A stretch of DNA of 64,000 nt, from positions 1-64,000 of the forward strand of contig CAJNOQ010000103.1 of NCBI GenBank assembly GCA_905250885.1, given 5' to 3'. The number at the start of each line of letters is the position of its first letter. Within the stretch, counting starts at the first letter, position 1. A program made the position numbers and the translations under genes. The DNA is from Didymodactylos carnosus (Eukaryota; Rotifera; Eurotatoria; Philodinida; Philodinidae). The notes beneath the pieces are model-generated. The model was not told the origin of the DNA. It did no database searches and saw nothing but the letters and a program-made list of their open reading frames with translations. Positions 49,191 to 61,502 of this stretch are shown in pieces.

Positions 49191-51926
49191 TCAAAAACGC
49201 TTTGTACACTTAATGTATTCAACAACAGCCCTATAAACAAATCGCATGTCATCAGTGTGAAGTGGGCATCGCAGAAGCAGGAGATCCATATTTATAGTGC
49301 CAAACTGCTGTAGTGTATGGAAGAGAATTTGTGGTGAGTTCGCATACAAAACACAGTGCAAAAAATAATGCTTTAGAGTTTCACGCAATCCACATGTGCA
49401 TAAGGCTGTCTCATCGATGGGTAGAAGCCCTTTTGCCTTCAAACAATGTTTCAAAGGAGGAAGCCCTATTCTACATCTTGTGTAGGCTACTTCAAGTTTC
49501 CGCAGTACATTCATACGAAAACAGCTTCGCAAATCACATGTCAAATGTAATGAGTAAAAGTGATCACTAAGCTTTTTCTTGAAAGATGTTAGTTTTGGTA
49601 TCACAGTAATCTCATCGGGTATCTCGTGTCACTCTATAGGCAATTTAGCAAAAAACGTGTTACTAAGTAATTTGGTAGCCAAATTCCTAACTGTGTACCT
49701 TTTTCGATTTCCAACACGTAGTTTATAATTAGAATTAGAAACTGAGAGTTGTATATGTTCCCATAAGTAAGGAGCTGTAAGGCCACGTGTTATACGAAAG
49801 AACAACATTAATCGCATTTGTAAGAAGTGTACTCGAATCGGCAGCCAATGTAAGTCGTTTAGCAGGAGCGAAGTAGATGTTCTGCTGATTGCACCAGAGA
49901 CTATTCGAGCTGCTCTCTTTTGTATACCATCAAACTTTAGCAGATTATAATCAGTAGTCAAAGAATACGATGTAGCACCATAATTCAGAGTAGATAATAC
50001 ATAGCTTTTATAAATTATATCAAGCGCCTATCAAACTATTAACTTTGGCTACAAGCCTATCAACGTGTTTAGTCCAAGTCATATCCGTTGAGAACAACAA
50101 ACCTAAATGGACATGTTCATCTACATCACTCAAAGGAATATTAATATTATTCATACCAAGTGTCGGTGAGGCAAGTCTGCGGTTTTTCATAAATAATATC
50201 GATTTACACTTCTTCACATTGAACGAAAGTGACCAGGTATCAGACCACTCAGACAAACGTTGCAAATCTCTGTTCAGCGCGTCAACTGACAGCTTAAGAT
50301 CACGACCACTGCCAAAAATACAGGTATCATCAGCAAACAACTTACAAAGGTTCTCCAGATTGTCATCAATATCATTTATATACAACAAAAACAGTAATGG
50401 CCCCAACACGGAACCCTGCAGCATACCTGAATTAATTTTCCGCTCTGTCGAGGTTGTACCCGAAACCACAGTAACAATCCGCCTGTCTGAAAGATATGAT
50501 TTAAACCACTGCAGTAATGACCCTTTAATACCATAACTTTCCAGTTTATGCAACAAGCCACGATGCCACACAGTATCAAAGGCTTTGCTTATATCCAAAA
50601 ATACACCTTGGACAAAAACATTCTCATCCATTCCTTTGTTTATATAGTGAATAATTTCATGCAATTGCGTAATAGTTTCATCTTGTTTCTTAAAACCTGA
50701 CTGACGTACACACTAATCAAGTTATTACTTATCAAATAATCATACACGTGGCGATGTGCAAGTCGTTCACATACTTTCGAGAGAGCGAGTGGTAGAGTAA
50801 TGAGACGATAATTTTTTTCCAAGTGTGCGTCACCAGTTTTGTACGGAGCATTGGTGAAACCAAGTTTCCAACAAGCTGGGAACACATCTGATGCAAAAGA
50901 ACCATTAATCAACTGTGCAAAAGGAGACACAATAACTGGTGCTAGTTCTCTAAGTACTCTGTTACTTAATCCCGGAGCTCCCGCCTTGTTGATGTTTAAA
51001 CGAGATAATATTTTAAAGACATCATTTTCCGACACAACACATTTAGTTAGTTGCTTAGTTGTACGAACAGGAAAAGCTGATAGCTGTTTGTCGCATAAAG
51101 ATTTGGGCATTGTACATGTCTGTGCGAAGTATTGATTCAAAACTTCAGCCTTATCAGCAAGATCTTTGATTTGCTCTCCTTGATCTGTTCTTAAAGTAGG
51201 AATCGATGCCGTCTTGTTCTTTCCTAAAGCTCCCTTAACTAGAGTCCACCATTTTTTAGATGAAGAATTAACACGAGCAGACATAGAAGAAAAATATTTC
51301 TGCTTAACTTTAGCACATTCATTCTCAAAAACAGTGACAGCAGTTAAATATTTCTGATGATAATTCTCCTTTGCAGCCGTACCCGAAGTAGAGTTTTTAT
51401 ATTTCTTCCATAAATTGTTCCTCTTACTGCATCGTTTCCGAAGAGTATCATTAAACCATATCTGATCTCTAGATTTAGTAATTACAATCTTATGAGGAAC
51501 ATGCTGATTGATTTGTTCCAGAAGAATATGCTGAAAAACACACATCCTCTCGTTCACAAAAGAATAATTTTTAAGAATATTGTTAAACGGAATCAGAGAA
51601 ATGTTGTTTCTCAACATGTCCCAATCAGCTGCAGAATAATTGTAGATACATCGCTGACTGCTAGGAACCGAGTCTAATTTTATATTCAATTCAATGGATA
51701 ATAGTTTATGATCATTTTTACTTGTTAAGGGTGAAAGTACACGACATTCATTTATAACACTTAGGGAGTCACACACAACTAAATCAAGGCATGTTTTGGA
51801 TACTGTTCTAGTAACTTCATTGACTAGCTGACGCATATTACTCTGTACGACAAAATCAAACATATGCTCTCCTTCTGTGGTCGACAGTTCCACGTACTGC
51901 AATGTGCATTGAAATCGCCTACTCAT
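49191..51926 (-). mobile_element. LINE, Jockey/CR1 group, 5'-truncated, nearly full RT
   Basis: ORF2 runs on the minus strand in pieces. 51926-50640: end of the endonuclease domain (LVVCDS...SKNDHKLLSIEL), linker, and RT fingers (KNYRLITLPLALSKVCERL). 50664-50020: RT palm with DISKAFDTVWHRGLLHKL, MLQGSVLGPLLFLLYINDI and the catalytic FADDT. 49961-49629: thumb (FDGIQKRAARIV..AISRT). 49604-49191: CTCGLRETLKHYFLHC tail. At least three lesions separate the blocks: a frameshift near 50.69 kb, one near 50.0 kb and a stop near 49.63 kb. It lacks the 5' endonuclease half and any ORF1. It probably retrotransposed truncated and then decayed. Confidence 0.92.
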
Positions 51927-52456
51927 TGGAAAAAAAATTTTTTTCGTCGGACGCTTCGGAATCGAAAAAATAATTCTTCTTTCTAGGCTAACGGTTGTCC
52001 ACAGAGCGGTTTTCGGTACAGTAAGTGCGCACAGTTTAGCATAGCTTCAATTCGGACGAAACTTTCACAAAATCTTCTTTTACCTACGATACATCCATGC
52101 TATTAGCGTAAATTAGTGTAAACGTTTCTGGACCGAGTCACAGGTTTTCCAAGAAACTCTCGAATTTTTAGGTAAATTCGAGTTTTCTGGTTCTAGAAGC
52201 AACTGTATTAAGAAATAATAGCATATTCGGAATCAGCATAAAAAGCTGCATCGAATGATGTGCATGCGAAGTATTTCTGAACAAAAAATGTTTCGATCCA
52301 GTGTAATGCGACGGTTTTACCGTACGGACACAACAAGTTTGACTTGGCACATGTCCACGTGCCTAGCCAAAACTGCCCACTGCGTGCCTATTGAAGGAAA
52401 GAAGCTTTTCACTGTTTCTATGTTGAATCCGATCATTGCTAGAGTCCAGATGTAAC

Positions 52457-52774
52457 ACATATCACCGGATCGAAAAGTTTTAAAAGCTTGTTCGGTCAAA
52501 ACCGATTGCAGATTCGTCTTCTCCATGGTTGATTATGTGGTACGCGATAACTTCTAGATCAGGGTACTTTAGAAAGAATTTTCGACATCGTTTTGCCTTT
52601 GGTCCCATACGGTAACATTTGGAAAAATTTTTGAGCAAGACCATGGGAAAATTTTTTTCTAAAGTACCCCGATTCAAAAGTTATTGCGTACCACATAATC
52701 CACCATGGAGAAGACGAATCTGCAATCGATTTCGACCGAACAAGCTTTTGAAATTTTTCGATTCGGTGATATGC
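52457..52774. repeat. foldback element
   Basis: Left arm 52457-52583 and right arm 52644-52774 are reverse complements over about 128 bp with about 10% mismatch (shared core GCAGATTCGTCTTCTCCATGG). The loop is about 60 bp. It lies between the truncated LINE 5' end and the secreted protein gene. No ORF; open frames here are mirror artefacts. Confidence 0.85.
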
Positions 52775-53109
52775 TAGTACATTGTTGAAAATCGAAGTTT
52801 GTTTTTTCGGATAGTAGAATAGGCCTAAACAGATATAGTGTGACCATTATATGTTTTTTCTAGAATTTATTTTCTTTCAAACAAAGTGTAGCATCAACAC
52901 GTGTCAAAGAAGGATTTTTTCTTTATCGTATGTATAATGTACTACTATTCAATATACCAAGCATTCTATCTTGACTTGTTTAGAGCAGAAGACGTATTTG
53001 TGCATCTACTATTGTTAGAAGAGAAATACATAGCAATTTACGAAATTGAAAATTTTTTGAAACATTAGCTGCCACGCTTGTCCTTGTACGATTAAAATTT
53101 ATTAGCAGG
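52775..53109. other. upstream region of the secreted protein gene
   Basis: AT-rich spacer, presumed promoter and 5' UTR. No defined core element. Confidence 0.4.
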
Positions 53110-56100
53110 ATGCTGTTTTCGCTGGGATTATTCTTCCTCGTTACGACATATGCTGCTGCTTTCCCACGTAAGTAGTTCTAGTACAATTTCTCAATTTACG
53201 TATTAATTATCGCCTTTTTTCGTGTGTTTTAGTAAATGATGACTTTAATCCATGCAAAGTTAGTTTTAGTCGAACCGTCTTTTATTATGCGAATCCAAGC
53301 GATCCTCAGTCATATATACAATGTGATAATAATGGCAATCAATTTATCAATTATTGTGCTCCAAATTTAATTTGGGATGACCCTATTAAAGCATGCAATT
53401 GGCCACCAACTCCTCTAAGGACTATTCCAGGTAAAACTGTCAGAGTGATTCATTACAGGCAAAATAGTCAAATAGACGTTGAATGCGCTACTTTGGCAAT
53501 ACGATGCGATTTATCCAAGACAATGTCGCAGGACATTTTTACTTTGTCTCACATGATGATGAGGATAATCTTTCTGGGGTAAAAAATAAATTCTCAGTGT
53601 GTAAAATTTTTGTAATCTTACCTTTTTCTAAACGAAATGAATCACGTATATATATTTCCCTTAGATTATTTGTCGGTTATATAGATAAATGCTCTTTTTG
53701 TAAGTGCAACTCTCAATGTGCAACTGTTCTGGTGTCACATACGGATCAGACGAATTTCTCAGTTACTTTCATTATTTCTTTTCGTCTTTACTGTGGGACA
53801 CATTTCTACCATTAAATACTTTTGCATCAGGAATCTTTAGATTGCCTATATAATCCATGCGTTGATTATTATCATGCATTATATCTCTGGAGGCATGGAG
53901 CGGTTATCATCGATTGAAATTGTGCGCTTTTTTTTGCAAAAGGTTTTTCTCGACAAAAATTGATTCTTTAAAATTTTTCTAACAACGAGAGTTTGTAGAG
54001 CAAACATTTTTCTATGGGAGAGGAGCATTCTTTGTCTTCACCCAGTATTTATACAAAAAAAAGATTTCTTAAAAGAGTCCCACGATTGAATATAACATTT
54101 CGTCGAAAGGCGATTGTGACAGAAATAGAAAACATGAAGACTTTCGTCATCGTTCATCTTGTAGAAAAATGTTTACTCTACAAGACGTAGTTGTTAGAAA
54201 AATTAATTAAAAAAAACTCAGCACTTTGAGGTCATTAATTGTAAATCAAATCAATTCTTTCTGAACCTATTCAACTATTATTTACTCTCTTTTTGTATAA
54301 AGCTTTAGAAACTACAACGACGTCTACAGCGCCATCATTGCCCATAGTATCCGTATGTCAACCAAATCCTTGTTATCACGGTGATTGTTTTTATGTAGTT
54401 CAGTCTCGAACTTATGCTTGTATATGTGAACCGAATTATATTGGAAAACGTTGTGAGACCAATATCGATGACTGTAAGTTTAAATTTTTTTCAGTTTATT
54501 CATGGTTTATTACAGTTTTAACCAGCAGTTTTGAAACAATCTGTGTTTTGATATTTTTACAAGATAACTCTTTGTCCGGATATTCTTTAGGATTCTTCAC
54601 TGATACTGATTCAAATTTGACAAACTTATTCGCTATGGTTAGCATACTTCTTTTCTTTTTCAGTGACAACCGAGACTGGAGCAATCCAGAATGATATACT
54701 CTATGATAACGATGAATTGAAGAACCCAACACTTAAAGCAGTGTCAAATGAAGTTATTATCGCAAATATAATTCAACGCTCACAGAAAAGTGTAATAAAC
54801 TTATTTACAAAAGACGAATTATATCATATAATTGATCGTTTACTTCGCACAGAACCCTATGAACATTGGCAAGATAATTTTGAATTGATTCTTATTGAAG
54901 TGTCACAAAAAGGTTCATCTTCGACTCAGAAAAAACAATTCTTTACAGCTTTATTCGATTCGACAAAACAATATATCGTAACAGATAATGTCTTCTACTA
55001 TAATTTTGATCAATATCAAAAGACTAACACACAAACAAAAGTTGATGAAATGGCATTAATTAATAAACTTCAAGGTTTAACTAAAACACCGGCACGATTT
55101 CAAAAAGTGACGTTGATTCACTATAACAAAGGACAAACAAAATTTGTTTCAGTCATCGTTGATCGAGAAACAAATATCATGTATAAAGAGTCGGATGAGC
55201 AGGAATCAACAGCAGAAACCTTAACTGAAGACAGAAAAGGTTATTCACCATTTGGCAAAGTTAGTCGGCAACGTCGACAATTTGATAAATTCGCAGACAG
55301 AGACGATAGTGAAAACGGAATAGTATTTGATGCGGCCGTTGTCTACCGAAATGATGTCAAAGAAATTAGAATTGACTTCGAAAACCAACAAATTTTTGTA
55401 GTATACAAAGATCCAAATGTGGAAAATAACGATGATGCGACCGAAGATATCACAACAATTCATTATGAATCACAGTCAAATACATTGGTGAAAAATCAAA
55501 ATTCTGAGAAGAATGGGGAAGAATTGTTTCACACAAATGAGAATAAAAACAATCTTTTATGTAAGAGAAAAACCATTTCAGAATTCGATGATAAAATTTA
55601 GCTTTTGCAAAAATTAAACCGTAAGCCTGATAAAACAAATTATATTGAGACACCAAAAAAGTACAAAGAGATCTTGAGATGTTCTTCTTCGAAGGCTAAT
55701 AAAATACGTACTCAAATTTTCTCGCAGAACACATACTCTCTTGCACTAAGAATTTTTTTGATTGATCTTTTAAGTTACAACATCATTACCAATGAAAAAC
55801 ATAAAAAGTGAAGAAATAATTTCAAGTACAACAGAAACCATAAGCAAAGCAGTTGGCATAACCAAACCTAGTGATATGACAGGTATGTTAAATTGTTGAA
55901 CGTGAAGTTTGATCGTCTAAAATACTGAGTTTTAGCTCCAACGACCACACTTGGCAATCTACTTTCAACTTCACTCGAAATAACAACCACTAAACAGACA
56001 ACCCCACATCCAAGTGAAACAACACCAAGTAGTAGCACGACTACTATTAGACAAGACAATGTGGATATCTCAACTTCGCGTCCAAGTGAAACAGCATCAA

Positions 56101-56465
56101 GTGATAGCCCGACTACTATTAGACAAGACAATCAAATAACCGGCAGTGCGGATATCTCAACTTCGCGTCCAAGTGAAACAGCATCAAGTGATAGCCCGAT
56201 CACTATTAGACAAGACAATCAAATAACCGGCAGTGTGGATATCTCAACTTCGCGTCCAAGTGAAACAGCATCAAGTGATAGCCCGATCACTATTAGACAA
56301 GACAATCAAATAACTGACAGTGTGGATATCTCAACTTCGCGTCCAAGTGAAACAGCATCAAGTGATAGCCCGACTACTATTAGACAAGACAATCAAATAA
56401 CTGACAGTGTAGATATCTCAACAACAACTGTGATAGCGGAGGATAGTAGTATAAAATCAAATTAG
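53110..56465 (+). CDS. secreted chitin-binding, EGF and Ser/Thr-repeat protein
   Basis: Five or six exons. Exon 1 (53110-53167): signal peptide MLFSLGLFFLVTTYAAAFP. Exon 2 (53233-53430): peritrophin-A/CBM14 chitin-binding domain, with spaced cysteines in FNPCKVSF, YIQCDNNGNQFINYCAPNLI and KACNWPP. Exon 3 (54303-54473): Thr-rich linker and one EGF module (CQPNPCYHGDCFYV...CICEPNYIGKRC). Exon 4 (54664 to about 55558): about 300 residues of unknown fold starting TTETGAIQNDILYDNDELKN, with an RQRRQ basic site. The frame runs on to a stop at 55601, but a GTAAGA donor at 55559 spliced to 55934 stays in frame with the Thr/Ser tail of 29-residue repeats ending at 56465. A small exon near 55850-55880 would also fit. 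Expected in extracellular matrix, cuticle or gut lining. The 3' half depends on the inferred splice. Confidence 0.75.
53431..54302 (+). other. large intron of the secreted protein gene
   Basis: 872 nt between the CBM14 exon and the EGF exon. The open frame at 53483-53815 inside it has no supporting features. A further small exon cannot be excluded. Confidence 0.45.
56064..56411 (+). repeat. four tandem 87-bp (29-aa) coding repeats
   Basis: Units at 56064-56150, 56151-56237, 56238-56324 and 56325-56411 encode DISTSRPSETASSDSP(T/I)TI then RQDNQIT(G/D)S(A/V). They differ at only a handful of positions. A shorter, diverged half-unit precedes them (PSETTPSSSTTTIRQDN) and a truncated unit follows. 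The repeat is Ser/Thr-rich, as in mucin-type O-glycosylated stalks. Confidence 0.95.
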
Positions 56466-57169
56466 TAATTTGCAATGCATGATAATGACAATCGCCACTT
56501 CAATTTTTTAAACTCTAAACAATTTTAAGATAAACTGTTTTCTATTTTTGTTCTGTTTTTATGGTTGTTCGTTCAATAATTTCTAAAAATGACTAAGGTA
56601 TTTTTGTAATCTTTTTTTAGACTTTTTCACTCTTAGATAAATTTTTGTTTTTATTTTATAAAAGAAAAAGAAATCAATGAAATTTTCGTGAGCTCTGATG
56701 ATTTTTTTAACGAATAATTTTTTGACTGACTTTTTCAATACATTAATAGAATTAAATGGAAATATATCAGAAGATAATCATTAAATATAAAAGATTCTGG
56801 ACCAAAATTCTTGAAATTAAAGTAAAAATTTGTTGCTACTAAATTCTGTCGTTGACGTATTCGATAGATCAAGTGAACATGATAAAAACTAATTTATCAT
56901 AAAATTTCTCTGCAGCTTGTTGTTTAATAGCGAATGTCGCGCTCATTTGATGAACACGCTACCATCTTGTCGATAAATTTACTTTTATTTTTTTAAGTCA
57001 TGAAAACACAACTTGATAAACAACAACAACAAAAGTAAAACTGATTTTTAAAAGAAAAAAAAACAAAAACACAATAAGACGGATACGTAAAGAAAAACAT
57101 CTAATAACCTAATAGTTAACAATAATAAAAACAAAATCTTTTCACTTGGTTTTAATCTTCTTCTTTTTC
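56466..57169. other. convergent intergenic region
   Basis: Lies between the stop of the secreted protein gene (+) and the stop of ribophorin I (-). AT-rich, with A/T homopolymers as expected for two facing 3' UTRs. Confidence 0.5.
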
Positions 57170-60100
57170 TTAATATTGATTAATAATAGCCGATATTCGT
57201 GCATTAAGCTCACGTATTTTACTACGAATATTTGTTTCATTCTCCATATACACTTGCTTTGTTTGTTTATTTCCTATAAATTTTTCTGCGTGGCCACTTA
57301 AAAGCTGTTGGTGTTCACGAATTTGAGTATCAATACGTTGTAGTTCAGCCATCTAAAAATCGAAAAATTAATATCTGCTATGCAACAACAACGTAAAGAA
57401 AAGATCGAATTTCGAAGTCTTTATCTCATACACGATTCTACGGTTTTCTACAGGTGAATAGAATGAACTGGAATCTATGAAGAAAGATAAGGGATCATAT
57501 AGATGATATACCTATTTTGGTTGACAGAGCTAGTACTACAATGCAGAGATGTATCTCTGATATCGGTAAGACAATGGTACAAATAGCAAGGATAGGCATC
57601 GATCATCATTAATTTAAGGGCACCTCTTCACTTTCCAGCAAATCTAAAGAATGTCTTGTCATGAAGCTACATTTTTTCAGCATGAATAAATCTCGATGAA
57701 TTATGAGAAAGTTATCCTTGAAGCGTCTCCACAAGAACCCATACTTTTCTTTTGGTGGAAATCGCAACAGACAGAACAGACGAGCTCATGTGCCACGGTT
57801 TCAACCCACAAGGAATTGATCGATAAGGCGAAAACTTTACCACAGATACAAGTCATGTAAACGTAGGACAAGTTTTTTTGGTTTTCAAAATTTCATCTTA
57901 CTTTAGTCAAAATATCGAAAATACGAAATAGTATTAAAAAATAGCACTGTCTTCCATCGACTACATCCCAAAAAAGTATTCTTTCATCTAAGAAAATAAT
58001 ATCTTTGAAAAACAAAAAGCTTGTCATCGGTTTAGAGGACTTGCATCTGTAGAAATTAAAGTTTTTAGTCTTTTCGATCAACTTCTTCTAGTCAAAATCG
58101 TGATGCGGGCATGTTCATCGTTCGAAAAGGTAGTTTTGAGAAAAAATGCAAAACAGAACCAGAAAATCTCTAAAGAATATTTTTATACAACAGACAAAGC
58201 AGAAACTGTGTCTGTCTAAAAGGGTACACTCGAAAGTATATAATAATCGGTTATAAACCTAAAATCGAAAATTTTCGCCTCGAAAAAGTAATAATAAATT
58301 TTTAACGTCAATATTTTGTATTGTCAAAATAATTCAGTACATCCCTAAACATTCTAGTTTCTCTCTAGATTGTTCTAGAATACAATGGTCTCTTTATCTG
58401 TAGCTGCTGCTAAATTATCAAGTTGAAAGTGGATGTTAAGCATCTGCTCTTCAAGAGACGAAAAATAGAGAAATGAAGGATAAAAGAGTTGTTGCTTGCA
58501 AACATAAATTCAACACATACCTTTTCTGATCCATCTATGCTATCACTTTTCGCTTTTAGTGCAAATGCGTTTAATTCTTGATTAACTAATTTTAATTCGT
58601 TTTCAATTTTTTTTCGTGTATCATTATATACTCGTATATCTTTATTTGTTTTAAACATATTCAAAGCATCATCAAATTTTTGATATAATTGTAAACGATT
58701 TGAATTTGAATCAATTACTTGATCCCAAATTGCTTGTAATCTTAAACGTGATTCATTACCTTCATTTTCTGTTATAGAAAAATTTAATCGAACTAATACC
58801 GTCACAGCAGAAAAGAGACAAAACAATACACCAACAATTAACAATGGTTCACGTAATAATAAATATTTTTCAAATGTATAATGTAACTCAAAATCTTGAA
58901 TATGATTAAACACAACATTTCTCTTTCGTACAACAACAACTGGACGACCAACTGTATCCAAATAGGTAAAATGTTTTTCATGTGCTAAACGTTGAACATC
59001 GTACGGTGGTGGATAAAATTCAATATTACTAGCACCTTCAGGTAAAACAATTTTAATATGAACTTGTTCAAGTAGTTGATCATCGTAAACATGATCGATT
59101 AAACGCATTTTTAATACATAATTATTTCCTTTATTAAATAAATATTGATACGATGGAACATTGTAACCAAGGATGTAATGAGTTTTCCAACCACCATATA
59201 GCGGAAAACGTGGACGAATTTCAACTTCAACTTGATCAGACATTTCACGTACATGACTCGTTGAAATGTTACCAATTTCGTCGCGATAATATACATCACG
59301 TGCAGCAGCTGGTAATGATGTCTGAAAAAAAATACAATAGAAAATAATTATCATTTTAAAAGTTTATTATTTATTCTCTTGAAAATTTAAACATTCATTA
59401 AATGAATCAATAGAAAATAATTATTTAAACTCTTACTTTAAATGTTTTAACTGCCGAATAACTATCTTGTCGACGTTGAAAATCTAATCTTGAAAATGAT
59501 CCTTTCAATTTTGCACCACTGTGATACATGTCAATTGTTTCTTCAACAGCAATATTTCCCCAATGTGATATTTCAATCCAACGATTTAAATTACTTATCG
59601 TTAAAAATGGATTATTATTTTCATAATGCAATATGATTTCTTGTTTTGAATATGTTGGTGTATTTTCATATGAACCATAGGTAATTGTTTGATCATTTTT
59701 ATTCACAGGTTTAGGTAATTGTGCATAGGATTCAGCACGATCAGTTGGTAATGTGATGATAGTTTTTTGTGTAGTTGTTGAATATTTTGTATAATAATAA
59801 ACATTCATTTTATACAGAATTAATTGACGTTCACCTTGTGTTATTTCAGTTGGATATGGTTTTAAGGCATGAACATAAACAACTTCCACTTCAAACGTAA
59901 ATGTTTTACCGGATTGAACATCATTTCCGAGATCAATTAGATATAAGTTACCTCTGTAAGTAAAAAAAACAGCAATAAGAATACAAAAAATTTTTGTTTA
60001 CTATACGTACTTGCTTTTATCTGTTGATGTTTCAGTTTTAACACCTAAGGGTGATCTCTCGTCATCATCTCGCCTTTTGATCTATAAAATTAGAATAATT

Positions 60101-60383
60101 AATGAAAGAAACAATGAAAAAAATATTTCTAACATACCGAAGCACCGACATAGGCAACATCATTTGCATATTGAGGTTCAACATAATATTCATATGTTCG
60201 TATTGATTTTGAGCCTCGATTTTCAATTGTTATTGTTGTTGTGTGTTTTGGTAAATGGGAAACAAGATCAACTGAACGTTCAACATCGGTATTAACGATT
60301 CCACTTTGTTCTTCTGTATACACATAATTTAAAATGGAAACAGTCAAAAAAAGTACGCAGAAGATGATATCCTTCAACAACAT
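57170..60383 (-). CDS. RPN1: ribophorin I, oligosaccharyltransferase subunit
   Basis: Five exons (60383-60138, about 60081-60013, 59953-59437, 59321-58521, 57352-57170) give about 605 aa, matching the usual 607. It is a type I ER membrane subunit of oligosaccharyltransferase that binds ribosome/translocon and presents nascent chains for N-glycosylation. Start MLLKDIIFCVLFLTVSILNY is a signal peptide; VNTDVERSVDLVSHLPKH follows. Diagnostic blocks: HALKPYPTEITQGERQLILY, HYENNNPFLTISNLNRWIEI, SHWGNIAVEETIDM, LPAAARDVYYRDEIGNISTS, RPRFPLYGGWKTHYILGYN and YLDTVGRPVVVV. The transmembrane segment is near REPLLIVGVLFCLFSAVTVL, followed by the cytosolic coiled region ending in AIINQY. The last intron (57353-58520) is 1.17 kb; the others are short. 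Confidence 0.96.
57353..58520 (-). other. long last intron of RPN1
   Basis: 1.17 kb with no recognisable coding exon or clear element. The open frame at 57893-58081 is unremarkable. Confidence 0.5.
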
Positions 60384-61502
60384 GATCTAAAAAATTGAAA
60401 TTTGATTATAAATTAAACAACATCTATTTTAGCCAGACATAATATGACGTTTGTATTCTTTAAGATTTTGTCTCAATAGAAGATAAAAGTGCAGATAGAA
60501 TGAAAGATTTGGATATCTAAAGTGATACAAAACAAATTAAAAATTTTCTTCTATCATTTGATTTAGTCAATAAGTTTTGTAACCAATAACGGGATGAATT
60601 CTTTCAAATGTCTCCTTCAAATTAAATAAATCTTTGCTATCTCGGCAAAAACAAGGTTATGTGGTACGTTGATAGTATAACGCTAAGCACAACAGGAATT
60701 GTTTGTTAAAACCAACACATTTTAATTTAAAATTATTGAACACAAAATATCTTTCGTTTTAACGAACAAGACTAAAGAATCTGCTTGTATAATTTAAATT
60801 TCTATTCTTCATAAAAATACAGTATAATAATAATCAATCAGTCAAGAAATACTATGAAACATAACATGGTTTTACTTAGTAGATGATACATTACACCAAT
60901 TAAAAATACAGTTGAAGAAATAAATGAAAAAAAGAGATTTTTTTGTTTGAATATTACTGATTCGAGAAAAACCTGATCATAACGTACGATATAGCGTTCA
61001 GTACATTCATATTTCCGAGAAATGAGTTTTTATCAATACTTTCAGAGGAGACAAGTCAAAAATTATTTCAACGCTGAATTTCAACAATGAATATAACATA
61101 AGTAAGATCTTTTCGAGAATCTGAAACAAATTACGAAAAAGTGAAAGAGTATTTACAAAAATAGTAATGATACACGAGAAAAAGATGAGAAAAGTATGAA
61201 ATACTTTTAGGAATAAATCACAAACATTATCAAGAAATAAATAAAACTGTATTGAGCGAAATATAAAGTTCATCGAAGTATTTAATAAGAATATAATAAA
61301 TTTAAAATCGACTAATTGAAAGATTATTCTGAAATAAAGATAAAAAAATATATTATTTAAACTATTCAATCGCTACTAATAAAAAAACGTGAATAGTGAA
61401 GCAAATCCGTCATTCTCAATTATCATATCACTATTTAAAAGTATTTAATTCAATTCAATGTCGCTAAATTTTGACAGCCATTAGAGAACAAACATAAACT
61501 GT
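60384..61502. other. intergenic RPN1 / SLC26
   Basis: AT-rich, containing the RPN1 promoter side and the SLC26 3' end. A 120-codon open frame at 61007-61369 (-) is Phe/Leu/Ile-rich from AT bias and is not called. Confidence 0.5.

Noticed and set aside
50045-51135. Plus-strand open frames of 98-163 codons
   Set aside because: Antisense shadows of the minus-strand LINE ORF2.
61007-61369. 120-codon hydrophobic open frame, possible membrane protein
   Set aside because: Phe/Leu/Ile/Asn-rich composition is what AT-rich non-coding DNA gives; no start context, splice signals or family.
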